Shown one piece after another: positions 32,500 to 44,488 of a stretch of DNA of 64,000 nt. The stretch's first letter is position 1, and the number at the start of each line of letters is the position of its first letter. Below the pieces are notes generated by a model that did not search any database, was not told the DNA's origin, and was given only the letters and a program-made list of their open reading frames with translations. This DNA is from Cordilura impudica (taxonomy: Eukaryota > Arthropoda > Insecta > Diptera > Scathophagidae), in NCBI GenBank assembly GCA_963682025.1, contig OY821517.1, positions 339,819,644 through 339,883,643 of the forward strand. Reading direction: 5' to 3'. The translations under genes were made by a program, and so were the position numbers.

Positions 32500-32802
32500 A
32501 CTTCCTAGAATTTGCGCTCGTATTTCGAAGGCTGGAATCTGCTAGTTTATTTTAAAACGGTTAACCGAATCAAAAATGTGGGTAACCGAATCAAAAAAAT
32601 TTCGGTAACCGAATTAATATATATCAAACATACCTGTTATTTGATTATAAAAAAATTAAGCAGTTTTGGGTTAAGGTTTAAAAAAAAAAAATCACGAATT
32701 GTTTAAAAAAGAACCTAAAATGTATAAAAAATTAAATTCTTTTAAAATACTCGTATAGCTGTAACATTTTTTGAAATTAAAAGTGAGATTAATACCTTTC
32801 TA
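32500..32802. repeat. Satellite-like family D, block 5
   Basis: One D unit with AAACGGTTAACCGAATCAAA and GTGGGTAACCGAATCAAAA, running up to the Transib target site. Confidence 0.75.
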
Positions 32803-33895
32803 CGACGCACCTTGGGTTGAAAAGGGTCAAAAGTGAGGATTAATTCAAAAATTTAAATGAGTATTTTGTAATAAATTTTCAACGGGCAACAGAGTATAAA
32901 ATGGGTCATCACTAACTGTCAAAATTATTGTTCTAACTTGTTTACTTTTCTTGCTATACTCTCTCAAAGTTCAACAATTTTTTTAATTTTGCTCGAAGTG
33001 GTAAAAAGTGAAAAACGAGATATTTCAAGTTTAATTTTTTTTAATTTTTTTTTTAATTCTAACTTTTTTCAAATGGACGCACCAACTTCAGCTATTTGAC
33101 TGTATTATTAAAAAAAATTTTTAGATAAATGTTTTAGAAATATTTTTAATAATTTTTTGAAAATTGTCCCAAAAAGAGGGTATTTTTTAAAAAGAGATTG
33201 AGTTTCAACGTAATTCTAGATAAGATGGTGTAAAATTATTTACATTGTGGTAAAATATAGGATTTCTACTTGTGTATTCCAAAAAAAAATTTTACCAATG
33301 CTTGCCAACGAATGTAATATTCAAGTTTTTATTAAAAGTCCCCAGTATAAAATTAAAAAAAAAATGCTTGAAAACACAACAGAAAAAATCTTTTTTTAGT
33401 TTTTGTTTTGTGTTTATTTTCGTAGCTGTGATTGTTATTGTTGCTGTTGTAAATGTGTAACCTAGTATTACAATAAATAATTTTAATGATCATGCACATT
33501 ATAGTGGAGCGAAAAATCGAAGCTCTGAAATTACAAAATGTTCTCGGGTAAAAAGTTTTAGAACAATAAAAAAAAAATTGCAGGAAACTAAAAGTGTTAA
33601 GACAGATTGCAAATAAAGTTTTCAATTTAAAAAGATGTCCTTGTCTAAACTCTGATACATATCATTTAAAAAATGAGCAAGATACGACAACGTTTGTATA
33701 TATTCTATATAAAGTTTGGCCAAATGGTTTTTCATTCCACTCTAATGTATGTATGTACCCCAATAAAAAAACGTAAAATAATATTTACTGGTGATGTCTT
33801 TTGTTTGCAGTATTGCGAATAACAATTATAAGGTATTTGGTACTAGGAAAATTAATAACAGTTTTAAATTGTTAAAAATGTTATAACTTTACTAT

Positions 33896-35326
33896 TTTAG
33901 GAACAAGTCCCAACACAATTTTCATTTCTCGCAGAGAACTTTACAATATTATGCAATATGTAGATTCTAACATATTGATAAAATCAAATATCTGCGAATG
34001 GTATTAATCAAACGTGTCAACCCAACGGATATGAAAGATTTTCTTAAAAGATTAAATTACTTTTGCACGGATTTTAAGTCTCGGTTTGAAAAAGTTAAAA
34101 GAACAGAGGCTCTATTTTTCAAATATAATGCCAATTGGTTGGATTCTTCAATATCGTTTGTTAAAATGAAAGAATCCTCATCAAAACGAGGTCGTAAGGA
34201 CCTATCATTTGAAGTGTGTAAAGATAACACAAAAGCAAAAAAAAATCCTACAAAATCCTCGTCCATCTTCCACTAGATTCTGTAGACCTTTAAAAATAGA
34301 ATTTATAAAGCAAACAGCAACTACTGCAAAACTTGAAAAGGAACGGGTTGAAAACGAAATTAAACTTCTTTTGGATTCTGTAGTTTTATTAGGAGAAAAA
34401 TCAATAAAAATCACAAACTTATGTTAGTAATGATTGATGGAAAAGTTTGTAATACTATTACGGATACAACATCCACACAAAAGTGCTACATTTGTGGTTC
34501 AACAAGCAAGGATTTTAATTCAGTTGATGGAATGATTGGTAAAGAAGTAAATACAGAAACTTTACAGTTTGGTTTATCTATACTTCATGGATGGATACGA
34601 TTTTTTGAATGTCTTCTTCACTTATCATATAAAATTCCAATCAAAAAATGGCAGGTTAGGTCTGATGATGATACAAAAGATGGTTTCAGTAACAAAACTA
34701 CGGATTCAAAAAGACTTTAGAGAGAAAACTGGACTGATCGTGGACCAACCAAAGCCATGTTTTGGAAACTCTAATGATGGCAACACTGCCAGACGGTTTT
34801 TTAAAAATGCAGATGTTTCTGCTCAAATCACAAAAGTTGATGCAGAATTGATAGAAAGAATGCATGTGATACTTATTGCTGTATCTTGCGGGCACGAGAT
34901 TCACGTAGAAAAATTGAGAAAATATACTCAGAATACAGCCAGACATTTTGTTAAGCTCTATCCGTGGTATTATATGCCTCCAACTTTACATAAATTCCTT
35001 ATTCACGGGCCACAAATAGTAAGATACGCCTTGTTGCCAATAGGTCAACTATTTGAGGAAGCTCAAGAAGCTAGAAATAAAGATTTTAAAAATTACAGAG
35101 AACACTATTCTCGTAAATGCAATCGGGAGAAGTCAAATGAAGATATATTCAATAGGTTACTTCCTAGTTCGGATCCTTTAATTAAAGGATACCACAGATG
35201 GCACTAGATTTATTAATTTTGCCCAAGATTTCTGATGAAGAAGAGATTAATGAAGATATTGATGATGATAATTCTGAAGATGCTGATTATATTTATAAAG
35301 GTGATGATAATACGGAGGATCCTTGA
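33896..35326 (+). pseudogene. Transib transposase, frameshifted
   Basis: Pieces in order: about 33905-34000 SRRELYNIMQYVDSNILIKS; 33998-34250 (RVNPTDMKDFLKRLNYF); 34250-34427 in a shifted frame (NPRPSSTRFCRPLKIEF); 34421-34680 (MLVMIDGKVCNTI with a candidate first catalytic Asp, CYICGSTSKDFNS zinc motif); and 34680-35326 in another frame (CFGNSNDGNTARRFFKNADV, YPWYYMPPTLHKFLIHG, LPIGQLFEEAQEARNKDFKN with a candidate catalytic Glu, then an acidic tail ending DDNTEDP). The residue roles are assigned by recall of Transib/RAG1 layout. Three frameshifts break it. Family identity rests jointly on the protein, the ends and the target site. Confidence 0.82.
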
Positions 35327-35382
35327 TTTTAATTATATATATATATACATATATATATATAATTATATTATTAATTATATTA

Positions 35383-35414
35383 TTTTATATTGTTCTTATT
35401 TAAGAGAAACTTAA

Positions 35415-35445
<31 letters not shown>

Positions 35446-35482
35446 TATATTTAAGTTTCTCTTAAATAAGAACAATATAAAA
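35383..35482. repeat. Long near-perfect hairpin in the Transib element
   Basis: TTTTATATTGTTCTTATTTA plus AGAGAAACTTAAATATAT is mirrored exactly on the far side of an alternating TA centre. The arms are over 35 bp. It is a snapback or MITE insert 3' of the transposase stop. Confidence 0.85.
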
Positions 35483-36068
35483 TAAAAAATGAACAATAAC
35501 AATAAATGCATACAAAATTTTCAATTATAAATGTAGCAATATATTCAATATTAATTGAATTAATTTTTTTAAAATTTTTTTTTAATTTTTCTGAAATGGT
35601 TGTTTGTTTTGTGCTTATAATTATTCATTAATAAAAACATAATATTATTTTATAATGTGCTTTTTTTGAGTTAAATTTGTGGAATTGTGGAATTTGGAAA
35701 ATAAAATCGGATTTTATAATTCAATTTTTATAATATAAATACATATTAAATATTTATTGCTTTTTGATTTAAAAAAAAATTTATTTTTTCTTAAAGCAAG
35801 TTAACTAAGTTCTAACTTGCAATTTCATTCACTAATTTATCGCTTTTTATTCCAAAGTTACAGCGAAAATTGTAAGAAAAGATCATTTTTTCCAACACAC
35901 AAAAAAGCTCCTAACGGGTTAAAACAAATTTTTTTTCCACTTTTTTTTTTAAATGGTGGTTTTTTATGCAATAATGAATATCCATTAAAAAAAATTAACA
36001 ATATTTTGAAATTTCGTCTTCCCTGAATTAATCCTCACTTTTCATGCTTTTCAACGCACTGTGCGACG

Positions 36069-36950
36069 GCTGAAAATTTCTTAAAAATCAAGATTGGTAC
36101 ATATATATTTCAAATGAATGTTTCTGTAATATTCATTTGTAGACGAGTTTATCAACTTAATATGAATGTTTAAATTTCACAAAATCATGCAAATGTTTTA
36201 CACCGGCTAACCGAATCAAAACACAGGCTTGCGAATATTCGTGAATTGAAAATATTCCGTAAAAATTGTTTTTTTTTTTACATATTTGCCTAATATAAAT
36301 GGTTAGTTTCAACACAATTGTCGTTTCTTTTTAACTTGTTAATTGAATTAAACATATTAGGTTACCGATTTATAAAACTCCATTTAACCAAATATTTAAA
36401 ATTATTCTTTACATTGGTTTCTCTCAGATCTAATGACAACATTAAACTCTTAACACATTTATGAACGTTTTTTTTTTATACATCCGCTTAATCTGAATAA
36501 TTAATTTTGCAAAATAAACCGGTTAACCGAATCAAAAAATTCGGTATCCGACTACTAAAAAAGAGATTTGCAAATATTAAAATATATTGCAGACATGACT
36601 GGTTTGGTTGAGGTATTTTATAATCTCAAATTTAGCATTGATGTTACCCAACCAAGCCTTGATGTTTATGTATATTACTTTAACATGATTAATTAGGTTT
36701 TATAAAACCTTGCAATTTTTAACCGGTTAACCGATTTGAGTAAAAAAAATCGGGTAAACGCATAAAAATCAAGATTGTTGAATATTTGAATATATTTCAA
36801 ACATGTCTAGTATGTCATAATAAAAAAAATTTAACTGGTTTCGATTGAGGTTTAGGAAAATCTTAAATCTAACATTGATTTTAATCAAACCAGAGTTGGT
36901 GGATGTATTATTATATATCAGCAGAGACCAGCCTCCGAAATCATTCCTAA
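36069..36950. repeat. Satellite-like family D, block 6
   Basis: About three D units, e.g. ACCGGCTAACCGAATCAAAA (36202), AACCGGTTAACCGAATCAAA (36517) and ACCGGTTAACCGATTTGAG (36721). Confidence 0.8.
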
Positions 36951-36984
36951 ATAATTTTCCAAGAGCCTAAAGGTCTATTAATCA

Positions 36985-37262
36985 ATTTTAGCCAATTTTA
37001 AATTAACCAAAAATTTAATAAACAAAACACAGCATTGTATAGTTTTTTGTTTGAAGCTTAAATAAGTGTTTTATGTATGAGTTAGTAGCAACTTTAAATG
37101 AATCTTACTCAAAAAAATGTACCAAAAGCTGCTTATCTGTAAATATGGTGAACATCTGCAAATAAATACATTTCAATTGTTATATTGTTTATCAAAGTCG
37201 GTTGGTAATTGCAGGTGTAGAATATGTCACAAGAAATCGCCTTGCCTATTAATATTATAGAT
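36985..37262 (-). repeat. Dispersed repeat family C, copy C4
   Basis: Inverted relative to C3; ends CACAAGAAATCGCCTTGCCT then ATTAATATTATAGATG. Same length class as C1-C3. Confidence 0.75.
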
Positions 37263-38947
37263 GTAGATCTGCTTAATATGACTAGTTATTTATTTTTAAT
37301 CTTAAACTTTTTTAAACCGGTTAACACAATTAAAAATGCGACTAGTTGCAGCAAAACAATCGGGTAACCGAATCGAAAAACAGTTTTCCAAATATTTGAA
37401 TATATTTCAAATATGTCCAGAATTTCATAATAAAATTTTTATATCGATTTTCGCAACTAAGACTAAGTGAATGTATTTTTATATACTTATATTAGCTTAA
37501 AATGATTAATTATTTTTTATAAAATTTTAAATATATTTTTATGGTGAATGTGAATAGAAAATTAAAAAAAAAACTCCAATTATTTTCAAACTGGTTAACC
37601 GAATAAGAAAATGTTTTTTTAAATATTAGAAAATGAGAAATATTGCGAACATTTCTTGATTGTGGTAACAGTACAAAAAAAAAAAAAATTGTTAAGCCAG
37701 CCTCCAGTTGAGGTTTTGAATTCTCTCAAAATTAAAAACAGTGTTGACTCCTCCAAACGAAGTCTTCATGCAGTGATGAACGTTTTTTTTTTTTTTTTGT
37801 TTAAGTAACTATATCCGCTTTATATGCATCGTTGGTCTTGACAAATCATCTTGACCGAATCATAAAAATACGTTTTTGGAATATTTGAAAATATTTCAAA
37901 CATTTCTGGTATTTAATAATTAAAAAAACTTAACGGTTTTTCGGTTAAGCTTTTCGATACACTCAATTATAGCCAAATCAAAGTATTTACTTAATTTTCA
38001 TGGGAAGTTAAAACGAAATCATCGATTATTTTTGAAGTGGTTAACCGAATCATAAAACCGGTTTTTTGGATATTCGAAAATTTAAAATAGTCGAATATAA
38101 GAAAATAGTTCAAACAGATGCAGTATTTGATAAAAAAAAAATTTACCGGCCTTGGATGAGGTTTTGGATAATCGCAAACTTTACAGCAACTGTTACTCTA
38201 CCCAGCAAAGTATTTACTTAATGACGAATATATTTTTCTATATATATCCACTGAAATAGAATGGAAAGATAAATGAAATCGTCGATTATTTCTGAAGCGG
38301 TTAACCGAATCATAAAACCGGTTTCTGGAATATTTGAAAATAGCAAATAGTCGGATATTTGAAAAAAGTTCAAACAGATAAAGTATTTGATAAAATAAAA
38401 ATTAATCGGTTTTGGATAATCTCAAATTTAACAGCAACTGTTATTTAACCCAGCAAAGTGTTTACTTAATGACGAATATATTTTTGTATATATCTGCTTA
38501 ATTGGAATAGAAAGTTAAAATGAAATCATCGAATATTTTTGAAGCCGTTAACCGAGTCATAAAACCAGTTTTTGAAATATTCGAAAACAGAAAATAGTCG
38601 AATATTCTAAAATAGATATTTGATGAGAAAATATTTGAGCGGTTTTGAGTTGAGATTTTGGATAATCGAAAATTTAATAACAACTGTAACTCTACAGAGC
38701 CGAATATTTACTTAATGACGATTATATATTTTTATGTATCCATTGAATTCGAATAGAGACTTAAAATGAAATTATCGATTATTTTTGAATTTAAAAGCAC
38801 TGTTAACTCTTCCGCTTTATATGAATCTTTAGTTTTGATTACATTTTCAAAGGTTTATTAAAATGAATCATAAATATAACCGAATAAGAAACCGGTATGT
38901 CAAATGTTTGAGGATATCTGAAACATGTAATGTATTTGATAATAAAA
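37263..38947. repeat. Satellite-like family D, block 7
   Basis: Six or so D units of a more homogeneous subtype with GAAGCGGTTAACCGAATCAT and AAAACCGGTTT, TCAAACAGATGCAGTATTTG and CTACCCAGCAAAGTATTTAC. Three consecutive units near 38030-38690 are close to each other, suggesting later local amplification. Confidence 0.82.
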
Positions 38948-39127
38948 ACAAGGTTTACATGGACACACAGACGGACGGACACACGGACGGACATCATTAA
39001 ATCGAATCAGTTAGTGATTCTGATTCGATCGGTATAATTAAAGATGGACATAGGTCAAATATTTTTGGTAGTTACAAACAGCAGCACACAGTCATTATAC
39101 CCAAGCCACATAGTGGTATAGGGTATA
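38948..39127 (-). mobile_element. HINE-A6, 5' end fragment
   Basis: Only the first about 180 bp of family A (minus orientation): ACCCTATACCACTATGTGGC to the GGAC repeats and GTAAACCTTG. It ends exactly where HINE-A7 begins. Confidence 0.85.
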
Positions 39128-39905
39128 ATTATAGTCGGTCTAGTCCGACTCTGCGATACCCTATACCATTCGTTTAGAGACCCTATCTCTCAGGTCCAAC
39201 TAACTGGATATAGAAAATAAGCATAAACCAATTTTGAGTGGGATTTTTATTAATTTTTTCGGCTGCAGATATGAAAAAGTTCATATCGGATCCTATACCT
39301 ATATGTGGACTAGGCCCAAAAATGGACCAATCCTGACCATGTTTGGTAAAGTCTCTTGTATTTTTCAAAAATATATACAAACAAAATTTGAGAAGAATCA
39401 GTGCAATATTTTTGTTTTTTGATAGATTTAAGTGAAGATCGGGAAGCAGCTCTATATGGGGCCTATGACTAAGAGTTATCCAATAGGGATCATTTTTGGA
39501 CTACTGATTAATGGATGTAATATATACATACAAACCCAATTTGACTAAGATTTGTATAATAATTTGGATCTTAGGCAATATATGTTGATTTCATAGGGGT
39601 CATTTGTATGGGGGCTAGGTCTGAACATGGACCAATTTTCACCGATTTCAATAGCGTTCCTCCCATGGCCGATAAAAGATCAAATACCAAATTTCATCAA
39701 AACATAGTCATATTTGCCACCTGCAGTTTGATTAAAAGCTTTACATGGACACACAGACGGACGGACGGACGGACATCGTTAAATCGAATCAGATAGTGAT
39801 TCTGATTCGATCGGTATAATTAAAGATGGGTGTAGGTCAATTATTTTTGGTTGTTACAAACAGACAAAGTCATTATACCCAAACCACATAGTGGTATAGG
39901 GTATA
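39128..39905 (-). mobile_element. HINE-A7, joined head-to-tail to A6
   Basis: A near-full family-A copy: TATACCCTATACCACTATG at 39905, GGAC repeats at 39759-39774, and end hairpin TAGTCGGActagACCGACTA at about 39131-39150. The terminal TTACTTGTT is missing and A6's GGGTATA follows directly, so two copies are fused in tandem. Confidence 0.88.
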
Positions 39906-40031
39906 AAAATCATGTGAGTCCGACCACAGGGGAAATGTGTAAACATCTAGTACCTAATTGAAGATTTTTTTATGGCACTTTTTTAAAATCAAACAGAAAG
40001 CGTCACCTATGTATTACTTATATCAAACAAC

Positions 40032-41139
40032 ATGAGAACATGAGAATAAACATACAAAAATGTGAAACAATTTTATTTAGACCTCCAGTGGATAGATGTA
40101 ATACTAATATAAAAAGAAATTGGAAATCGTTTGGGATTAAATCTAATCTTAATAATTGTTCAATACCAAATAAAGAAATTGTTAAATATTTAGGTGTATA
40201 TCTAGACAAATTCTTATATTTTAATAATCATGTAAATGAAATAATATTAAAGGCAAGAAATGCATTTTTTACGTATAAAAATATATTTTATTCCAGATAC
40301 ATAAAAACAAGAATAAAAATTATTATGTATCAATCCTTAATCAGGCCTATTATAACATATGCGTGTCCAATATGGTTTAATATTTCACCATCCTACATGG
40401 AGAAGATAAGGGTATTTGAAAGAAAATGCTTAAGGGCATGTACTAAACTTTATAGAACGTCACAAAGTGAATATGTAAAATACGTATCTAATAAAAAACT
40501 CTACAGTGTTACAAACATAATAAGAATAGATAATTTTATAATACATTTAATAAGAAATAACATTGTAAGATGTACATCTTGTAAAGAAAATAATTTAATA
40601 TTGGCACCGTACTACACAAATGAAGATTATATAATTAATTCCTTACAAAAAGGGTACGTTTCACCTGAGGCTTTTTTATACCTCGATAAAATGAGGATGA
40701 TCCAAAATGAAAATGGCACCCCAGTATTCTATCACATATATAGACGTGCCAATATCAAAGCAGTTAATTGCAATAATACAGCAAATATTTACATTTCGCA
40801 AAGATCAAAAACCAAAAAGTATTGGTGGCTATGTTAGTAACTTCTACATCTTTCTATTTTAACCCTTGACTTTTTATACTCTTTTGCTATTTATGTAATG
40901 TTTTTATCAAAATTTTTCATTACGAACAAAATATATAAAATAGTCTTCATTTGAAGTACGGAAAACATAAATTATTTTTTAAAAGAAAATATATTATTAA
41001 TACTAATAATACTAGAGAGCTCGGGTTAGGGACTATGTATATATATAATTAATATTATTATTGTTCACTATTGTTTATTATAGTTAAGAATTAATAAAGA
41101 ATTTGTGTAAATAAACGTTTAAAAAAAAAAAAAAAAAAA
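40032..41139 (+). mobile_element. 5'-truncated non-LTR retrotransposon with long TSD
   Basis: Flanked by an identical duplication of about 36 bp (39996-40031 and 41140-41175; it begins GAAAGCGTCACCTATG and ends TATATCAAACAAC). The right copy is preceded by a poly(A) run of about 19 A. This is textbook target-primed insertion. Perfect flanks and an open frame mark it as one of the youngest insertions here. Confidence 0.93.
40040..40837 (+). CDS. C-terminal part of non-LTR ORF2 (RT thumb onward)
   Basis: An uninterrupted frame of 265 codons, open from the truncation point; the listed Met is internal to the original protein. Visible: NIQKCETILFRPP just after the RT palm, VKYLGVYLDKFLYFNNHVNE (the conserved YLGV block), KIIMYQSLIRPIITYACPIW and YMEKIRVFERKCLRACTKLY. 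These are typical of Jockey-like LINEs. Endonuclease and YADD palm are absent because the copy is 5'-truncated, so it cannot function alone. Confidence 0.85.
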   Translation: MRINIQKCETILFRPPVDRCNTNIKRNWKSFGIKSNLNNCSIPNKEIVKYLGVYLDKFLYFNNHVNEIILKARNAFFTYKNIFYSRYIKTRIKIIMYQSLIRPIITYACPIWFNISPSYMEKIRVFERKCLRACTKLYRTSQSEYVKYVSNKKLYSVTNIIRIDNFIIHLIRNNIVRCTSCKENNLILAPYYTNEDYIINSLQKGYVSPEAFLYLDKMRMIQNENGTPVFYHIYRRANIKAVNCNNTANIYISQRSKTKKYWWLC

Positions 41140-41261
41140 GAAAGCGTCACCTATGTATTACTTATATCAAACAACTGTAGGGCTCTGCTAATAAAAAAAG
41201 TATTATTATTATTTATTATTTCAATTGGTTAGTTTTTAATTTTTCGTATTTCATTTTCTAT

Positions 41262-41925
41262 TTTCAATTTTTAATTTTTAATTTTTTATTTTTAATTTTT
41301 AATTTTTAATTTTTAATTTTTAATTTTTAATTTTTAATTTTTAATTTTTAATTTTTAATTTTTAATTTTTAATTTTTAATTTTTAATTTTTAATTTTTAA
41401 TATTTAATTTTTAATTTTTAATTTTTAATTTTTAATTTTTAATTTTTTAATTTTTAATTTTTAATTTTTAATTTTTAATTTTTAATTTTTAATTTTTAAT
41501 TTTTAATTTTTTATTTTTAATTTTTAATTTTTAATTTTTAATTTTTAATTTTTAATTTTTAATTTTTAATTTTTAATTTTTAATTTTTAATTTTTAATTT
41601 TTAATTTTTAATTTTTAATTTTTAATTTTTAATTTTTAATTTTTAATTTTTAATTTTTAATTTTTAATTTTTAATTTTTAATTTTTAATTTTTAATTTTT
41701 AATTTTTAAATTTTAATTTTTAATTTTTAATTTTTAATTTTTAATTTTTAATTTTTAATTTTTAATTTTTAATTTTTAATTTTTAATTTTTAATTTTTAA
41801 TTTTTAATTTTTAATTTTTAATTTTTAATTTTTAATTTTTAATTTTTAATTTTTAATTTTTAATTTTTAATTTTTAATTTTTAATTTTTAATTTTTAATT
41901 TTTAATTTTTAATTTTTAATTTTCA
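41262..41925. repeat. Heptamer array (AATTTTT)n in E2
   Basis: About 90 nearly perfect tandem copies of AATTTTT with very few variants, then about 300 bp of degenerate CATTTTT/AATTTTT units to 42240. It is the expanded core of element E2, in the complement orientation of the E1/E3 cores. Confidence 0.95.
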
Positions 41926-42437
41926 GTTTTTTTAATTTTTTATTTTTCATCTTTCATTTTCCATTTTTATTTTTAATTTTTTAATTTTTTATTTTTTTTT
42001 TCATTTTTTATTTTTCATTTTTCATTTTCCATTTTTCATTTTTCATTTTGCATTTTTAATATTTCATTTTTCATTATTTTGTTTAATTTCTTAATTTTCA
42101 TCTTTCATTTTAAATTTTTCATTTTTCATTTCTCATTCTTTATTTTTTATTCTTTATTTTTTATATTTTTTTCTTTTTTAATTTTTAAATTTTAATTTTT
42201 AATTTTTAATTCTTCATTTTTTGATTTTTCATTTTTCAAAACGTTTTTAACGCTATTCGCTCACTCATTTTTATCTCCAAACACTTCCTAAGAAATCGTG
42301 CCTTCATTTTATCTCCAAACACTTCCTAATCTTTTCACCAATACAATCGTACCTCACACCTTTTTCGTCTTACTCTGTTTTTGTGATTGTATTGTGAAAT
42401 AAATTTTTACCCCCCTGAGCGTAGAGATGTTTACACA

Positions 42438-42690
42438 TAAAAAAAATATAACTGCTTTTCAGTTTCAAATTTAAAAGTAACCGTTACTCCACCCAACAAA
42501 ATCTCTAGATAATAACGGGTACGTATATTTTTATATATTCCGTTTAAAAGGAATGAAAAGTTTAAACAATTATTTTTGAAGCGGTTAATCGAATCATAAA
42601 ACCGGTTATTGAAATATTCGAAAATTAAAAACATTCGAAACCGATAGAGCTAATAAAAATACAAAAACCGATTAATCGATTTTCGAAATT
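42438..42690. repeat. Satellite-like family D, block 8 (last)
   Basis: One unit with GAAGCGGTTAATCGAATCAT and TTACTCCACCCAACAAAATC. This is the rightmost D sequence recognised. Confidence 0.75.
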
Positions 42691-44488
42691 CTAATTAGGT
42701 TCCAAAACATATATGTATATGTATGTAGTTGTAATGGGAAATCTCATGTTCAGAAGTTCCAATACAACAGTTAACACTGATTTTTACACTAATTAAGTAT
42801 ATTTAAAGAAAAGTTATTGTTAAAAAATTATATGTTTTCCTCTTCTCTTTTAGTTTGTATTAAATGAACCGATGAATATTTATAAAAACTTTTTGAATAG
42901 AACTTGTTATGGAAGAAAAAACTAAACAAAAAATAATCCTCCATACAGGAAACACTTAAAGTGGAATGAAAATTTAAAGTTTTATAAGGAAAAGTGCATA
43001 AGTTGCACCTCAAGGGTGCCAGAAATAATAAAATCCATTCTGAGGCTAGTCTATATTATGTTTATTTAATCGAGTCGTATTTTGATATCGGTTTTAGTAA
43101 ATTTATGATCTGTATTACTATACGAAAAATACGGCGTAATTCTGTTTTTTTCAGGTTACTTTAGTGAAACCTAAGTATTGCTGAGCTCACTAACGCCTCT
43201 GTTTTTTTTTTTCAGTTAAAACCATAAAATATGAACAAATGTTATGAAAAAACTTTTACTTCTTGTTTTTTTTTTAGCTCTGATCCCTGTTACAAAAGTC
43301 ATGGCATATTGTGGAGAAATGAAAAATATGAAAAAGCAAAAAAATCATTTGAACGGAAATAAAAAAATCGTAAGTGAAAAGAAAATAAATATTTTTCCCA
43401 AAAAATATGAAGTAGATATATAAAAAAAAAAATATCATTCAAAATTGAAAAAAAGTACTTCATAGAGATTGAAATACACGTTGTACTTGAGGGAGAACCA
43501 ACACAAAACAAAAAAAAAACAAGTGCACAAACAACTACGAGTAGAAAAAAATCACGACAGAAGTTGATTGCAGACACCAGGTGCAAGCTATCGATTTATT
43601 AATCTTTTGATGTTAGTTTATTGACAGGGTAAAAGTATTTATTGTTTTTCTAGGGTTTTACTTTTTTATATATTATATTTTTTACTTTCACGGAGCGAAA
43701 ACACTACGAAAATATTTTTATTTTATTTTATTTTTTGAAATATGTTTGACATTTATTGTTTTAATTTAGATTCGTTGATTTTTGCAGCCACGTAAACTTT
43801 GCAATATTTAAGGGAGTATAGTAGGGAATAGTAGGGAAAAGACGTTTAACTTTTTCTATATCAATCAATTTATTGGAAATTGAAATTACGACAGGGAAAA
43901 GTTAAGAAACTCCCATCAAACTTTAACTAAAATAATTCAAATATTTATTAAACTAAAGTTTCTTAAATCCATTCGAAATGTGTAAAAAATCCCCAAATTG
44001 TTTCTAACAATTAAACTTTCATGTTAATTCCTTTTGTCAAATACTTTAATCTCTCTTGTGTTCAAATTATCATAATTACAATATGTTAACAAATTTCACC
44101 TTAACTTTTAAGTATTAAATTCTTTAGATTTATTATTATAAATTTTTAGCCTTACTTTACATTTAATTTACATTTACGTTACGAAATCTATTTGGCATAT
44201 TATGGTTGTAGGAAAATATTAATACACAATCTATTACTAAATGTGATTTTCCTACATTAATGTACGAGTAGTTTAGAATACTCTAAATACATTATCATTG
44301 AAAAAGGTCTTCAAACTATTTGCGTTTGCAGCAGAGCAGTCTAACTTCGGGTCCGCGTTGCGTTTTAGGGAAACCTTAATAACAGTTTAGGTTAAATGTT
44401 ACTTGGAGAGGCAAAATCGACTACAATTAAATAATGAAAATCGACAAAAATTTAAATTAAAAAACTTTTCTTTAAAAAAAAATTCGAA
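42691..44488. other. AT-rich non-coding stretch
   Basis: No element or coding region was recognised. Frames present are short and lysine/phenylalanine-rich by composition. Confidence 0.5.

Larger units (their letters stand above)
32808..36063 (+). mobile_element. Transib element (RAG1-related transposon), inactive
   Basis: The 5-bp duplication CGACG lies at 32803-32807 and 36064-36068; CGWCG is the known Transib target. The right end, read inward, starts CACAGTGCGTTGAAAAG; the left starts CACCTTGGGTTGAAAAG, a mutated heptamer. Both continue with AAAAGTGAGGATTAATTCA, giving about 40-bp inverted ends. CACAGTG equals the heptamer of V(D)J recombination signals, as known for Transib. The interior holds a broken transposase and a TA-rich hairpin. 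Length is 3.26 kb. Confidence 0.88.
39908..42437 (-). mobile_element. Element family E, copy E2, with LINE insert
   Basis: Inverted copy: TCATGTGAGTCCGACCACAG then GGGAAATGTGTAAACATC at the left; CCCCCCTGAGCGTAGAGATG then TTTACACAT at the right. The modules are as in E3: CAGAAAGCGTCACCTATG, GGGCTCTGCTAATA, the heptamer core, and a 5' module with duplicated ATCTCCAAACACTTCCTAA. A LINE interrupts it at 40032. HINE-A7 abuts its left end. Confidence 0.8.
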
